This document shows, in pieces, positions 1 to 7,861 of a stretch of DNA of 64,000 nucleotides (position 1 is the first letter of the stretch; the number at the start of each line of letters is the position of its first letter). The stretch covers positions 2,627,501 to 2,691,500 of the forward strand of contig NZ_CP031963.1 in assembly GCF_003443675.1 (NCBI RefSeq). The letters run 5' to 3'. Source of the DNA: Aquimarina sp. BL5 (lineage in GTDB: Bacteria > Bacteroidota > Bacteroidia > Flavobacteriales > Flavobacteriaceae). The notes under the pieces were generated by a model that was given only the letters and a program-made list of their open reading frames with translations, ran no database searches and was not told the origin of the DNA. The translations under genes were made by a program, and so were the position numbers.

Positions 1-110
1 TTATTGCCGGGAGCAAATATATTAATTTTTAACAGAACATATCTTTTCGCCCTAGTATTAAAACAATCTTAATCTTATAAACCCTACTCTAAAGTGGAAT
101 TACTTTTTAG

Positions 111-118
111 TAAATTTG
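111..118 (+). promoter_or_regulatory. Bacteroidetes -7 promoter box for the NifU-like gene
   Basis: TAAATTTG matches the Bacteroidetes -7 consensus TAnnTTTG and lies 13 bases before the ATG at 132. I see no TTG at the expected -33 distance, so only the -7 half is supported. Confidence 0.55.
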
Positions 119-131
119 CCAAAAATATATC

Positions 132-1037
132 ATGGAAAAGAAATTTGAAATAAAAATAGAACCCACTTCCAATCCGAGTATCATAAAATTTGAAGCTAAT
201 TATTTCCTAACCGAACATACTAGTTATGAATTTGAAAATATAGATCACGCTAAAAATTCACCGTTAGCCCAACAATTATTTTATTTGCCATTTGTAAAAA
301 GAGTATTTATAGCACAAAACTTTGTAGCTATCGATAAGTATGATATTATAGAATGGGCTGATGTACAAGAAGAGGTTGCGGGACAAATAAAAGAATATTT
401 AAACAGTGGGCAATTGGTTATAAATGAAACTACATCTACTAAAAAAACACCTATAACCATTTACGCGGAAAGTACTCCAAATCCTGCAGTACTTAAATTT
501 GTAGCAAATAAAAAACTAGTTGCTACAGGACACGAATTTAAAAGTATTGATGATACTAAAGAAGCTCCTCTTGCAGAAAAGTTGTTTCATTTCCCCTTTG
601 TGAAGGAAGTATATATTGATGAGAATTATATTTCTATTAGTAAGTATGATATGGCAGACTGGAATGATATTACAATGGAAATAAGAGAATTTCTGAGAGA
701 ATATCTAGAGCAAGGCAAAGAAGTACTTTCAGAAAATGCTACCGTATCCAAAAGTCAAGTAGAAAAGCAAGCCGAGGCAACGTTCGAGAAATTAGATGAT
801 ACCTCAAAGGATATTGTAAACATTATAGAGGAATATATCAAACCAGCTGTTGCTAGTGATGGAGGTAATATTATGTTTGACTCTTATGATCCAGATAGTA
901 AAGTAGTAAAAGTAATTTTGCAAGGAGCTTGTAGCGGATGTCCTTCTTCTACCTTTACCTTAAAAAACGGTATAGAAAATATGCTAAAAGAGATGCTAAA
1001 AGATAAAGTAGCCTTTGTAGAAGCAATAAATGGGTAG
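132..1037 (+). CDS. NifU-like Fe-S scaffold/carrier protein with two Nfu_N domains
   Basis: Probable Fe-S cluster carrier that receives clusters and hands them to apo-proteins in the cytoplasm. The 301 residues contain two tandem copies of an Nfu N-terminal domain (about 5-95 and 107-200; hallmarks PTSNPSIIKF and ESTPNPAVLKF, each followed by an FPFVK or LPFVK segment). A C-terminal NifU domain (about 220-300) carries the CSGCPSS motif, whose two cysteines bind the cluster. Two Nfu_N copies is longer than the classic bacterial Nfu. The ATG is supported by a -7 box just upstream. It is monocistronic or weakly linked to dodecin, which starts 127 bp downstream. The family call is firm; client proteins are unknown. 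Confidence 0.93.
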   Translation: MEKKFEIKIEPTSNPSIIKFEANYFLTEHTSYEFENIDHAKNSPLAQQLFYLPFVKRVFIAQNFVAIDKYDIIEWADVQEEVAGQIKEYLNSGQLVINETTSTKKTPITIYAESTPNPAVLKFVANKKLVATGHEFKSIDDTKEAPLAEKLFHFPFVKEVYIDENYISISKYDMADWNDITMEIREFLREYLEQGKEVLSENATVSKSQVEKQAEATFEKLDDTSKDIVNIIEEYIKPAVASDGGNIMFDSYDPDSKVVKVILQGACSGCPSSTFTLKNGIENMLKEMLKDKVAFVEAING

Positions 1038-1164
1038 TTCATCGAATTATCTTTAATGATATCGAAAAAACCATATAAATAATAGTAGTTATTGTTTAAT
1101 AAAAACCAAAGTATCTCGTATATTAGAGAACCTTTTGTAAAATATTAACCAAAAAATTATTAAA

Positions 1165-1365
1165 ATGGCAATTGTTAAAGTAATAGAAGTAATAGCAACC
1201 TCAGAAAAAGGTTGGGAAGATGCAGCAAAAAATGGAATAAAAGAAGCTAGTAAAACAGTGAAAAACATTAAATCTGCGTGGGTCTCGGATCAAAAAATGA
1301 TTATTAAGGATAATGAAATTTCTGCATATAGAGTTATTCTTAAAATATCTTTCGAGATAAATTAA
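1165..1365 (+). CDS. dodecin family flavin-binding protein
   Basis: Small 66-residue protein of the dodecin family, which forms a hollow dodecamer that stores or buffers flavins (riboflavin, FMN, FAD). The typical opening MAIVKVIEVIATSEKGWEDA, the block ASKTVKNIKSAWV with the flavin-stacking tryptophan at about residue 39, and the last strand YRVILKISFEIN are all present. Length is normal for the family. A strong hairpin terminator follows 16 bases after the stop, so it ends its own transcript. I see no clear TAnnTTTG box upstream. A 63-residue open frame on the opposite strand here is a shadow. Confidence 0.93.
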   Translation: MAIVKVIEVIATSEKGWEDAAKNGIKEASKTVKNIKSAWVSDQKMIIKDNEISAYRVILKISFEIN

Positions 1366-1381
1366 AAATATATTGCTTAGT

Positions 1382-1418
1382 GTAAAAAGCATCTTAATAG
1401 TATTAGGATGCTTTTTAC
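1382..1418 (+). terminator. hairpin terminator after dodecin
   Basis: Arms GTAAAAAGCATC (1382-1393) and GATGCTTTTTAC (1407-1418) are perfectly complementary. The loop region can also pair (TAATA with TATTA), giving a long near-perfect stem followed by a T-rich stretch. It may work on both strands. Confidence 0.8.
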
Positions 1419-1936
1419 GTTTTTAAATACTGTTAGAAATCATCAAAGTGAAACATTTCTATGTTATCATAATAATTTTATTCTTTACAATTGATAAAGA
1501 TCATAATAAGCAATCTATAGTTTAAGCTTATTTACTTTATGATCCTGTTGTATCGTATATATGTAATGAATTATAAATAGAAAGTATTTTAGGTTTCAGA
1601 AATCGATCTACCTAATAAAATTTTTCAAGAACAAAACCTTACTATATTATCTACGTAAACAATAGGTATAAAAATATTCCAGAAGGGAAGTAAATCAAGC
1701 AGTTAAACAATCAAATGAAGATTATTCTTACAAAATTACAACGTTTTCGTTATCAAAATTACTGTTTTACCATAAAAAACTGGTGTTATATTTTCAATGA
1801 AACATAATATTTTCCGTAAATACCTTGTCAAAAAAGGTAATCCTTTGATAAATCGATAAAAATATTGTATTAAAACTTGTATTTTTGCATTTAATCTCAC
1901 GTTTTATTACATTTAATTCACCTAAATCAATACACC
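1419..1936. other. 518-bp AT-rich intergenic region without recognisable gene
   Basis: Both strands lack a convincing open frame, tRNA-like fold or repeat array here. The only recognisable element is the -7 promoter box at 1880-1887 serving the next gene. The length is unusual for this otherwise compact window. Given the pseudogene 0.8 kb downstream, it might be the remnant of a decayed gene, but I see no homology to support that. Confidence 0.5.
1880..1887 (+). promoter_or_regulatory. Bacteroidetes -7 promoter box for the secreted hypothetical gene
   Basis: TATTTTTG fits TAnnTTTG and sits 49 bases before the GTG start at 1937. A TTG at 1865-1867 is 12 bases upstream, closer than the usual -33 spacing of about 17-20. 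Confidence 0.45.
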
Positions 1937-2641
1937 GTGAGAAAAATACTACAATTTTTGTTTTTAGTAATGTCGCCCGTTTTATTTGCGCAACTTCCGC
2001 AATCTTTAGTAAAACCGGCCGAGAGAATAAGTACATTTGATGAATATGATGGTTCTATCTTTAAACATCTTAGATATAAAGATGCAAGTGTTATAGATGA
2101 AAAATCAGGTACCTTTGATACTAAACTAAGGTATAATGCTTATTCAGATGCGTTACAGTATAAAAAGGGTTCTAAATTATTTGAACTTGTAAAAAGTCCT
2201 ACCTCACACGCCAGAATAGATGGTGATTATTATTACTATTGTAATTTTAAAACACAACGAGGTCTAAAGCGACCTGGTTACTATGTTTTAGTGGAACTAA
2301 CTGAGCGCTACAGAATATATAAGAAATATTCTGTCAAAATAACAGAACCTAATAAAAAAGGTTCGGCAAGTGGAACTTCAACACCAGGTAAGGTACAAAT
2401 ACAAACGGCATATTTTCTTGAAGAACGTGGTGTTATCATGGAATTACCAATGAATAAAAAGAAAATTTTAGCTGCTCTTAGTGATAAAGAAGAAGAGTTA
2501 AAGGTTTATATGAAAAAGGAAAAAATAAAAGTCCGTAAAGAAGAAGATCTTATACGACTTGTATCCAGATATAATGCATTAAAAAGTACCGATGGTGGTC
2601 CATCGAGAAGTTTACTTAGCACTAGATCTAGGAGAAATTAA
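1937..2641 (+). CDS. secreted protein of unknown function, GTG start
   Basis: I do not recognise the family. The 234-residue product starts at GTG with a clear Sec signal peptide (MRKILQFLFLVMSPVLFAQ), so it is probably periplasmic or exported. The middle is rich in Tyr and charged residues. The C-terminal third is a lysine/glutamate-rich, likely helical segment (about 165-215) ending in an Arg/Ser-rich tail. No cysteine pair, lipobox or T9SS C-terminal domain is evident. A decayed second copy of its C-terminal half lies immediately downstream (2716-3061), so the gene has been duplicated. A -7 box precedes it and a terminator follows. The start is supported by the signal peptide beginning exactly there. 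Confidence 0.8.
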   Translation: MRKILQFLFLVMSPVLFAQLPQSLVKPAERISTFDEYDGSIFKHLRYKDASVIDEKSGTFDTKLRYNAYSDALQYKKGSKLFELVKSPTSHARIDGDYYYYCNFKTQRGLKRPGYYVLVELTERYRIYKKYSVKITEPNKKGSASGTSTPGKVQIQTAYFLEERGVIMELPMNKKKILAALSDKEEELKVYMKKEKIKVRKEEDLIRLVSRYNALKSTDGGPSRSLLSTRSRRN

Positions 2642-2676
2642 ATCTTTTAATATAACATAACGGATATATATAAAAG

Positions 2677-2704
2677 CCATTCGACCACAGCGAATGGTTT
2701 TTTT
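2677..2704 (+). terminator. intrinsic terminator after the secreted hypothetical gene
   Basis: Stem CCATTCG (2677-2683) with CGAATGG (2691-2697), loop of seven bases, then a run of seven T. Classic Rho-independent form. Confidence 0.85.
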
Positions 2705-2715
2705 ATGAACACAAA

Positions 2716-3061
2716 CACAAATACTATGTTCTTGCAGATCTTAATAAACAATATTGAATATACAAAAAAGTACGATCTCATAATTGCAGAACCAAAATCT
2801 ATGGATACAGATACTGGCTCCGCGCAACTCAGAAACTTATTATTTTGAAGAGAATGGGATCATAATTGATTTGCCTACTAAAAAAAGTGATTTATTAGCT
2901 TTATTTTCTGACTAGAAAGATGAGCTAAAAAAGTATATCAAAAAAGAAAAGTCAAGAAAAAAGGAAGATTTAATAAAGTTAGTAGCAAAATACAATGCTT
3001 TAAAAAATATCGATCTAACCCGTCACGAAGTCTTTTAAGTAATAGGGTTCGAAGTAACTAA
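2716..3061 (+). pseudogene. decayed paralogue of the upstream secreted protein
   Basis: Translating this stretch with frame changes gives a chain matching the C-terminal half of the protein encoded at 1937-2641. KYYVLADLNKQY matches GYYVLVELTERY, then a TGA stop (2755-2757) falls where the intact gene has Arg. YYFEENGIIIDLP matches YFLEERGVIMELP, then a TAG stop lies at 2913-2915. KKEDLIKLVAKYNALK matches RKEEDLIRLVSRYNALK, and after another frameshift PSRSLLSNRVRSN matches PSRSLLSTRSRRN. It also has a shift in the A-run near 2764 and a two-codon deletion. There is no intact start. Its last 47 bases overlap the 3' end of tsaB on the other strand. Confidence 0.85.
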
Positions 3062-3674
3062 CATTTTCAAAATCTTTTTCTAAAAACTTTGTGTAACTTA
3101 CAGTAGCCATCTCTATTGCAGATGGCAATTTGTCTGAAATAAATTCTGCATTTTTATGTTTGTTAATTTCAGCAAATTTAGCAACTCCATTCCCAATAAA
3201 ATATACTTTATTTTTTTGTAAATAGGTTTCATAAGAAGCCTCTGTTAATACTTCCGCCTCTGTAGATCTTAGTTGTTTATAGGTATTAGAGAAAATTGCA
3301 GAATACACTTCCATTCTCCTAGCATCAATCATAGGAACCACAAAACCTTCTTTAGCTTTTACCTGTAAGGCTAACGAATGTAATGTATCCACAGAAATTA
3401 ACGGAATATTTAAACCGTAACATAATCCCTTTGCTGTAGAAACACCAATTCTCAAACCTGTATAAGAACCAGGTCCTTTACTTACGGATATGGCATCGAG
3501 ATCTCTAAAAGCTATTCCGGCTTCATTAACTACAATATTAATAAATTGATGTAAACGCTCAGCGTGAGAATATTTAGTATCATAATCCTCTTTAGACACA
3601 ACTACCTCCTTATCGTTAACTAAGGCTACGGAACAATTAGTTGTAGAAGTTTCTATACAAAGAATATAGGCCAT
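3015..3674 (-). CDS. tsaB: tRNA threonylcarbamoyladenosine biosynthesis protein TsaB
   Basis: TsaB is the non-catalytic partner of TsaD in making t6A37 on tRNAs that read ANN codons. The ASKHA-fold N-terminus ILCIETSTTNCSVAL and the block SKGPGSYTGLRIGVSTAKG are diagnostic. The 219-residue length and the ending YFEPYYLKDFV fit flavobacterial TsaB. It lies 40 bp after an efflux adaptor gene but has its own -7 box (3691-3698), so it is probably transcribed separately. Its last codons are antisense to a decayed gene (see pseudogene). Start ATG fits the conserved N-terminus. Confidence 0.95.
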   Translation of the reverse strand: MAYILCIETSTTNCSVALVNDKEVVVSKEDYDTKYSHAERLHQFINIVVNEAGIAFRDLDAISVSKGPGSYTGLRIGVSTAKGLCYGLNIPLISVDTLHSLALQVKAKEGFVVPMIDARRMEVYSAIFSNTYKQLRSTEAEVLTEASYETYLQKNKVYFIGNGVAKFAEINKHKNAEFISDKLPSAIEMATVSYTKFLEKDFENVSYFEPYYLKDFVTG

Positions 3675-3690
3675 CTTAAAAAAATTTACG

Positions 3691-3698
3691 CAAAGATA
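3691..3698 (-). promoter_or_regulatory. -7 promoter box for tsaB
   Basis: On the minus strand this reads TATCTTTG, a match to TAnnTTTG, 16 bases before the tsaB ATG. No -33 TTG is visible at the usual distance. Confidence 0.5.
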
Positions 3699-3714
3699 CC
3701 CTTAATTATCCTAA

Positions 3715-4992
3715 TTACTCTTCAGTCTTTTTTTCCTTTTTTGAAGTAACCTTATCGCCTGTCTTTAATGTTTTGGTAACTACATTATACGGCCCTGTAA
3801 TAACTTCTTCTCCTTCTTTTAAACCTTCAGTAATTTCGATATTACTATCGTCCTGAATACCCGTTTTAATAACTCTTAATTTAGCAGCTCCACCATCTTT
3901 CACAAAAACACACTCAAACTTTTCGTCTGACTCTTTCAGTTTTTCCTTTGTATAAGATCTTTTAACTTTACTAGAAGTATCGCTCTTAATCACAATAGCA
4001 CTAATTGGAACTCCAATAATGCTTTCTCTTTTATTTGTAATGACATCAACGGTAGCAGTCATACCTGGTCTAAAAGGTGAATAGCTCTCTGGTTTATCTT
4101 TTACTAAATCTTGATATGATTCTTCCAGGATGCGAACTTTTACCTTAAAATTAGTTACCTGATCCGCACTTAGTGTACTTTCTGCAGAGTTAGCTATTTC
4201 GGTAACTAAGCCTTTAAATTGTTTTTTGAGATAAGCATCGACCTCGACAATTGTAGAATCTCCCAAAGAAATCTTGACAATATCGTTCTCATTTACATCT
4301 ACCTCAACCTCCATATTGCTTAAGTTAGCCACTCTTACGATTTCGGTACCTGCCATCTGCTGCGTACCCACTACTCGCTCTCCCAACTCTACGGACAATT
4401 TAGAAATTGTTCCGTTCATTGGGGCATAGATTGTTGTTCTATTAAGGTTATCTTTTGCTTCATTTACAGTAGCTTGAGCACTTTTTACACTATAGAATGC
4501 AGATTGCTTCGCAGCTTCTGCCACCTCATACCCTGAAACCGATCCATCCCATTCTGCTTTAGAAATCACTCCTTTATCAAATAACTCCTTATTACGATCA
4601 TAGCTTAATTTTGCTTCCTTTAAACTTGCTTCTGCTTGTCTTAATCCTGCTCTTACATTTTCTAACGCAGCTTGAGATCTATTTAATCCAGACTGAATAA
4701 TATCTGGGTTGATTCTAACTAAAAGATCACCCTTCTTTACTTGTTGCCCTTCTTTAATAGGTAAGTCAATTATCTCTCCAGAAACTTCAGAAGAAAGCTT
4801 AACCTCAACCTCAGGCTGAATCTTCCCTGTAGCAGAAACAGTTTCTATAATATCTAGTTTTTCAATTTTAGATATCTCTACTTCTTTTAGGTTTCCATCT
4901 TTACCTAACCATCCAGCTTTTTTACCAAAAACTAGTCCAATAACTAAAATTACAACAATGATTAAAATGATTAGTAAAGTTTTTCTACTCAT
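3715..4992 (-). CDS. efflux periplasmic adaptor (HlyD/MacA type)
   Basis: Membrane-fusion protein that bridges an inner-membrane exporter and a TolC channel across the periplasm. The 425-residue chain has an N-terminal membrane anchor (about 5-24), a lipoyl-type half domain (VKLSSEVSGEIIDLPIKEGQ), an alpha-hairpin (about 105-180), the second lipoyl half, then beta-barrel domains and a Lys/Glu-rich tail. It lies 77 bp downstream of the tolC-like gene and at the end of the exporter cluster, so it probably serves the same pump. It is longer than the other adaptor at 6706-7830. Transported substrate cannot be read from the sequence. Confidence 0.88.
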   Translation of the reverse strand: MSRKTLLIILIIVVILVIGLVFGKKAGWLGKDGNLKEVEISKIEKLDIIETVSATGKIQPEVEVKLSSEVSGEIIDLPIKEGQQVKKGDLLVRINPDIIQSGLNRSQAALENVRAGLRQAEASLKEAKLSYDRNKELFDKGVISKAEWDGSVSGYEVAEAAKQSAFYSVKSAQATVNEAKDNLNRTTIYAPMNGTISKLSVELGERVVGTQQMAGTEIVRVANLSNMEVEVDVNENDIVKISLGDSTIVEVDAYLKKQFKGLVTEIANSAESTLSADQVTNFKVKVRILEESYQDLVKDKPESYSPFRPGMTATVDVITNKRESIIGVPISAIVIKSDTSSKVKRSYTKEKLKESDEKFECVFVKDGGAAKLRVIKTGIQDDSNIEITEGLKEGEEVITGPYNVVTKTLKTGDKVTSKKEKKTEE

Positions 4993-5069
4993 GACTTACA
5001 TTAAAAAGTTAATTTGATTGGATGAAATTACAACCTTTTGGTTAACAGCCCAAACACACTGATATTTAT

Positions 5070-6515
5070 TTATAGTTTTATATCTGCTAGTTTAATTCCG
5101 AAAAAAAGTTCTAACACTTTAATTTTAAAAATATAATCAAATTTAGCTTGTACTTCATTACTCTGCGCATTTTCTAATCTAAATTTAGATTGACTAAAAT
5201 CAAATGCATTCGTTCTTCCTACGTCATATCGATCTTTAGCATATTCATATGCTCTTTCTTGAGCTTTTACCGCTACTAAAGATGCTTCATAAGCTTCTGC
5301 AGATCCTTTAGCATCTACATATGCTTGATATACATTACTATCTAAGTCTAACTCCGCTTGCTCTAATTGAAAAGCTGTACGTTTTACGTTGATTTTATTT
5401 CTTTTAACAGCGTTTCTTGTAGAAAAGCCATTGAAGATAGGAACATTTAGTGATAAACCATAAGATATTCCATCATTGGTATACAATTGCTCTATAAAAG
5501 GAGTTGGTCCTGCCTCTTGCAACACAGGATTTGGTATAAGAGAAAAAACGGTATCTCCTGTACCTTCTACTGTTCCAATTGGATCGAAAGGAGTAACCGG
5601 GTCAATTCCTATAACATCAAATGTATTCGTTCCTACTTCTCTTGTTCCATAATTAAATGATCCACTAAGTGTAGGATAATAAGCTCCTTTAGCAATTTCC
5701 AAATCCTTTTCTGCAATTAACTTATTTTGTTCTGCAATTTGAACTTCATATCGAGCTTCTCTAGCACTAGATCTGATTTCCTCTATAGATTTATTTAATA
5801 TAGAACTTTCTGGAACTAAATACTCTTGTTCTGCGATGTCAAACTTTTCATAATCTTTAATTAACAGTGTTTGTGCCAATCCAACTCGTGCAATTAAAAC
5901 TGCATTTTCGGCCTGAACGATACGTGTTAATTCATCAGCAGAAGTAGCTTCTATTTCCAAAAGATCTCCTTGTGGTAATACACCAGCATCCACAAGATCC
6001 TTAGTTCTTTTTAGCTGCTCCAAAGTAATATCGTGTTGCTTTTCTATTACTTTTAATGATTCTTTGTTTAGCAAAACTTGTAAATAACTATTCGCGATAA
6101 AAAGTGCAATGTCATCTTTGGACTTGCCCAAATTATACTGGTTCAATAATCGATTAATCTTAGCTCTTTGTAATTGCTTTAAATTTCTTAATCCATCAAA
6201 CAAGGTTATACCTACACCAACACCATAGCTAGAGTTTCTAAATGTTGCGGTTCTATTTGTTCCTGTAATTGGATCTGGGCTCAACCCAGAACTCCAAGTA
6301 TTTCCTGCATTTGCATTAAAACTTGGCAATAATGCTCCAATCGCATCACTTTTATCAATCTCTGCAGCTTCTAAATTAAGAGCAGATTGTTTAATCGTTA
6401 TGTTATTCTCCAAAGCATATTCTACACACTCCCTTAATGTCCACTTTTTATCTTGTGCCTGGGTACTTAGTATCCCAAAGAGGACACAGCAAATAATCGA
6501 AATTTTAACTTTCAT
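5070..6515 (-). CDS. TolC family outer-membrane efflux channel
   Basis: Outer-membrane factor forming the trimeric exit duct of a tripartite exporter. The 481 residues start with a signal peptide (MKVKISIICCVLFGILSTQAQ) followed by WTLRECVEYALENNITIKQ, typical of TolC/OEP proteins in Bacteroidetes. Two repeats of long helices follow (about 35-260 and 340-470), with AYVDAKGSAEAYEASL and RYDVGRTNAFDFSQSK in the second. A loop of about 60 residues rich in Pro/Thr/Asp (about 295-345) sits between the halves. It is flanked by two adaptor genes in the same orientation, and a 190-bp gap precedes it, so it may have its own promoter. Confidence 0.92.
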   Translation of the reverse strand: MKVKISIICCVLFGILSTQAQDKKWTLRECVEYALENNITIKQSALNLEAAEIDKSDAIGALLPSFNANAGNTWSSGLSPDPITGTNRTATFRNSSYGVGVGITLFDGLRNLKQLQRAKINRLLNQYNLGKSKDDIALFIANSYLQVLLNKESLKVIEKQHDITLEQLKRTKDLVDAGVLPQGDLLEIEATSADELTRIVQAENAVLIARVGLAQTLLIKDYEKFDIAEQEYLVPESSILNKSIEEIRSSAREARYEVQIAEQNKLIAEKDLEIAKGAYYPTLSGSFNYGTREVGTNTFDVIGIDPVTPFDPIGTVEGTGDTVFSLIPNPVLQEAGPTPFIEQLYTNDGISYGLSLNVPIFNGFSTRNAVKRNKINVKRTAFQLEQAELDLDSNVYQAYVDAKGSAEAYEASLVAVKAQERAYEYAKDRYDVGRTNAFDFSQSKFRLENAQSNEVQAKFDYIFKIKVLELFFGIKLADIKL

Positions 6516-6705
6516 CCGTTTTTCTTTATTTTAAGAGGTCAGATGGAAACTAACCAAAAAACAATAAAATGCTTTATAGTTCATTTCACAACACCTATTT
6601 GTATACTATTGATCGTTGTTGTTACACTTATTTATGAAAAAAATCCCTTTTTATAAAATACCTATACTGAAATCAAAAATAAGTATTATAATTTTCAGTG
6701 CTTTT

Positions 6706-7830
6706 TTAGTTTTCACTTCCTTCTGGTTCTATTTTAATTGGCTCAGTTTTATTCCAAACTTTAATCTCATCATCTTCTGTTAAGCCCGATACTATTTCTA
6801 CATTAATCCCATCAGATAGACCTATCTCTATTTCTCTTCTTTCAAATTCCTGATCTCCTGTTTTGATCTCTACATATGGCTCTTCTGTTTTTCTATCAAA
6901 TTGTAATAATGCTTCTTTAATTGCTAAAATATCTTCTTTAACGTCTAATACAATAGAAGCGTTAGCACTATAACCTGCTCTTACAAAATACTCGTCATCT
7001 AAAAACACTTCTCCTTCAATCTTAAATTGAACTGCACCTTGTTCTTCGTTACCCTTAGGCGCAATGAATTTAAGTTTTGCATCAAATTCTTTATCCCTAA
7101 TTGCACCAAGGCTTACTTTTAGAGGCATATCAATTTTTAACTTGCTTACTTCTGCTTCATCCACTTTACCTTCAAAAATCATTTTGTTTAGATCTGCAAT
7201 AGTAGCGATAGAAGTTCCTGCATTAAAATTATTACTTTCTATTACCTGATCACCTTCTTTTACGGGTATTTCTAGAATCGTTCCTGACACCGTAGCTCTA
7301 ATATTTGTATTTGCCGAAGAAGATCCTCCTGCGGATCCTAACCTTATAATCTGAAGATCACTTTGCGCATTAGAAACATCCTGCTTAGCTCTATTGTAAT
7401 TAAGCTCGATTGCATTAAAATCCTGACTAGAAATTACTCCTTTTTCGAAAAGGGCTTTATTTCTATCATATTCCGTTTTAGAATTATTCAATACAATCTG
7501 TGCATTTTTAACTCGTCCTCTAGCGCTATTTAATGATTGTTCATTAGGCACAACTTTTACTTTAGCAATTAAATCACCTGTTTTTATAGGCTCTCCTTCT
7601 TCCACAAATATTTTTTCGATGATTCCTGATATTTGAGGTTTGATTTCTACCTCATCTTCCGGAATCACTTTTCCTGTAGCCACAGTTTTCTCTTCTATTG
7701 AGGTTTTAAAAGCTTTTTCTGTAGTAAATACTATAGGCGATTTACTATTGGAATCTATAAGATACTTACCAGAAAAACCTAGTAAGGCTATAAAAACTAC
7801 AACTAATAAAATTTTAAAAAACTTCTTCAT
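6706..7830 (-). CDS. efflux periplasmic adaptor (MacA/HlyD type), second copy
   Basis: Second membrane-fusion protein of the cluster, 374 residues. It has an N-terminal membrane anchor (about 5-24), a lipoyl half (IKPQISGIIEKIFVEEGEPI), an alpha-hairpin (about 95-160), the returning lipoyl half (ATVSGTILEIPVKEGDQV) and beta-barrel domains. It starts 31 bp after the end of a MacB-type permease and so is probably cotranscribed with it. Two adaptors for one permease pair and one TolC suggests either a mixed adaptor hexamer or two alternative assemblies; that is inference. Confidence 0.9.
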   Translation of the reverse strand: MKKFFKILLVVVFIALLGFSGKYLIDSNSKSPIVFTTEKAFKTSIEEKTVATGKVIPEDEVEIKPQISGIIEKIFVEEGEPIKTGDLIAKVKVVPNEQSLNSARGRVKNAQIVLNNSKTEYDRNKALFEKGVISSQDFNAIELNYNRAKQDVSNAQSDLQIIRLGSAGGSSSANTNIRATVSGTILEIPVKEGDQVIESNNFNAGTSIATIADLNKMIFEGKVDEAEVSKLKIDMPLKVSLGAIRDKEFDAKLKFIAPKGNEEQGAVQFKIEGEVFLDDEYFVRAGYSANASIVLDVKEDILAIKEALLQFDRKTEEPYVEIKTGDQEFERREIEIGLSDGINVEIVSGLTEDDEIKVWNKTEPIKIEPEGSEN

Positions 7831-7861
7831 TTTGATCGATTAGGTTATTTTGATTGTTATT

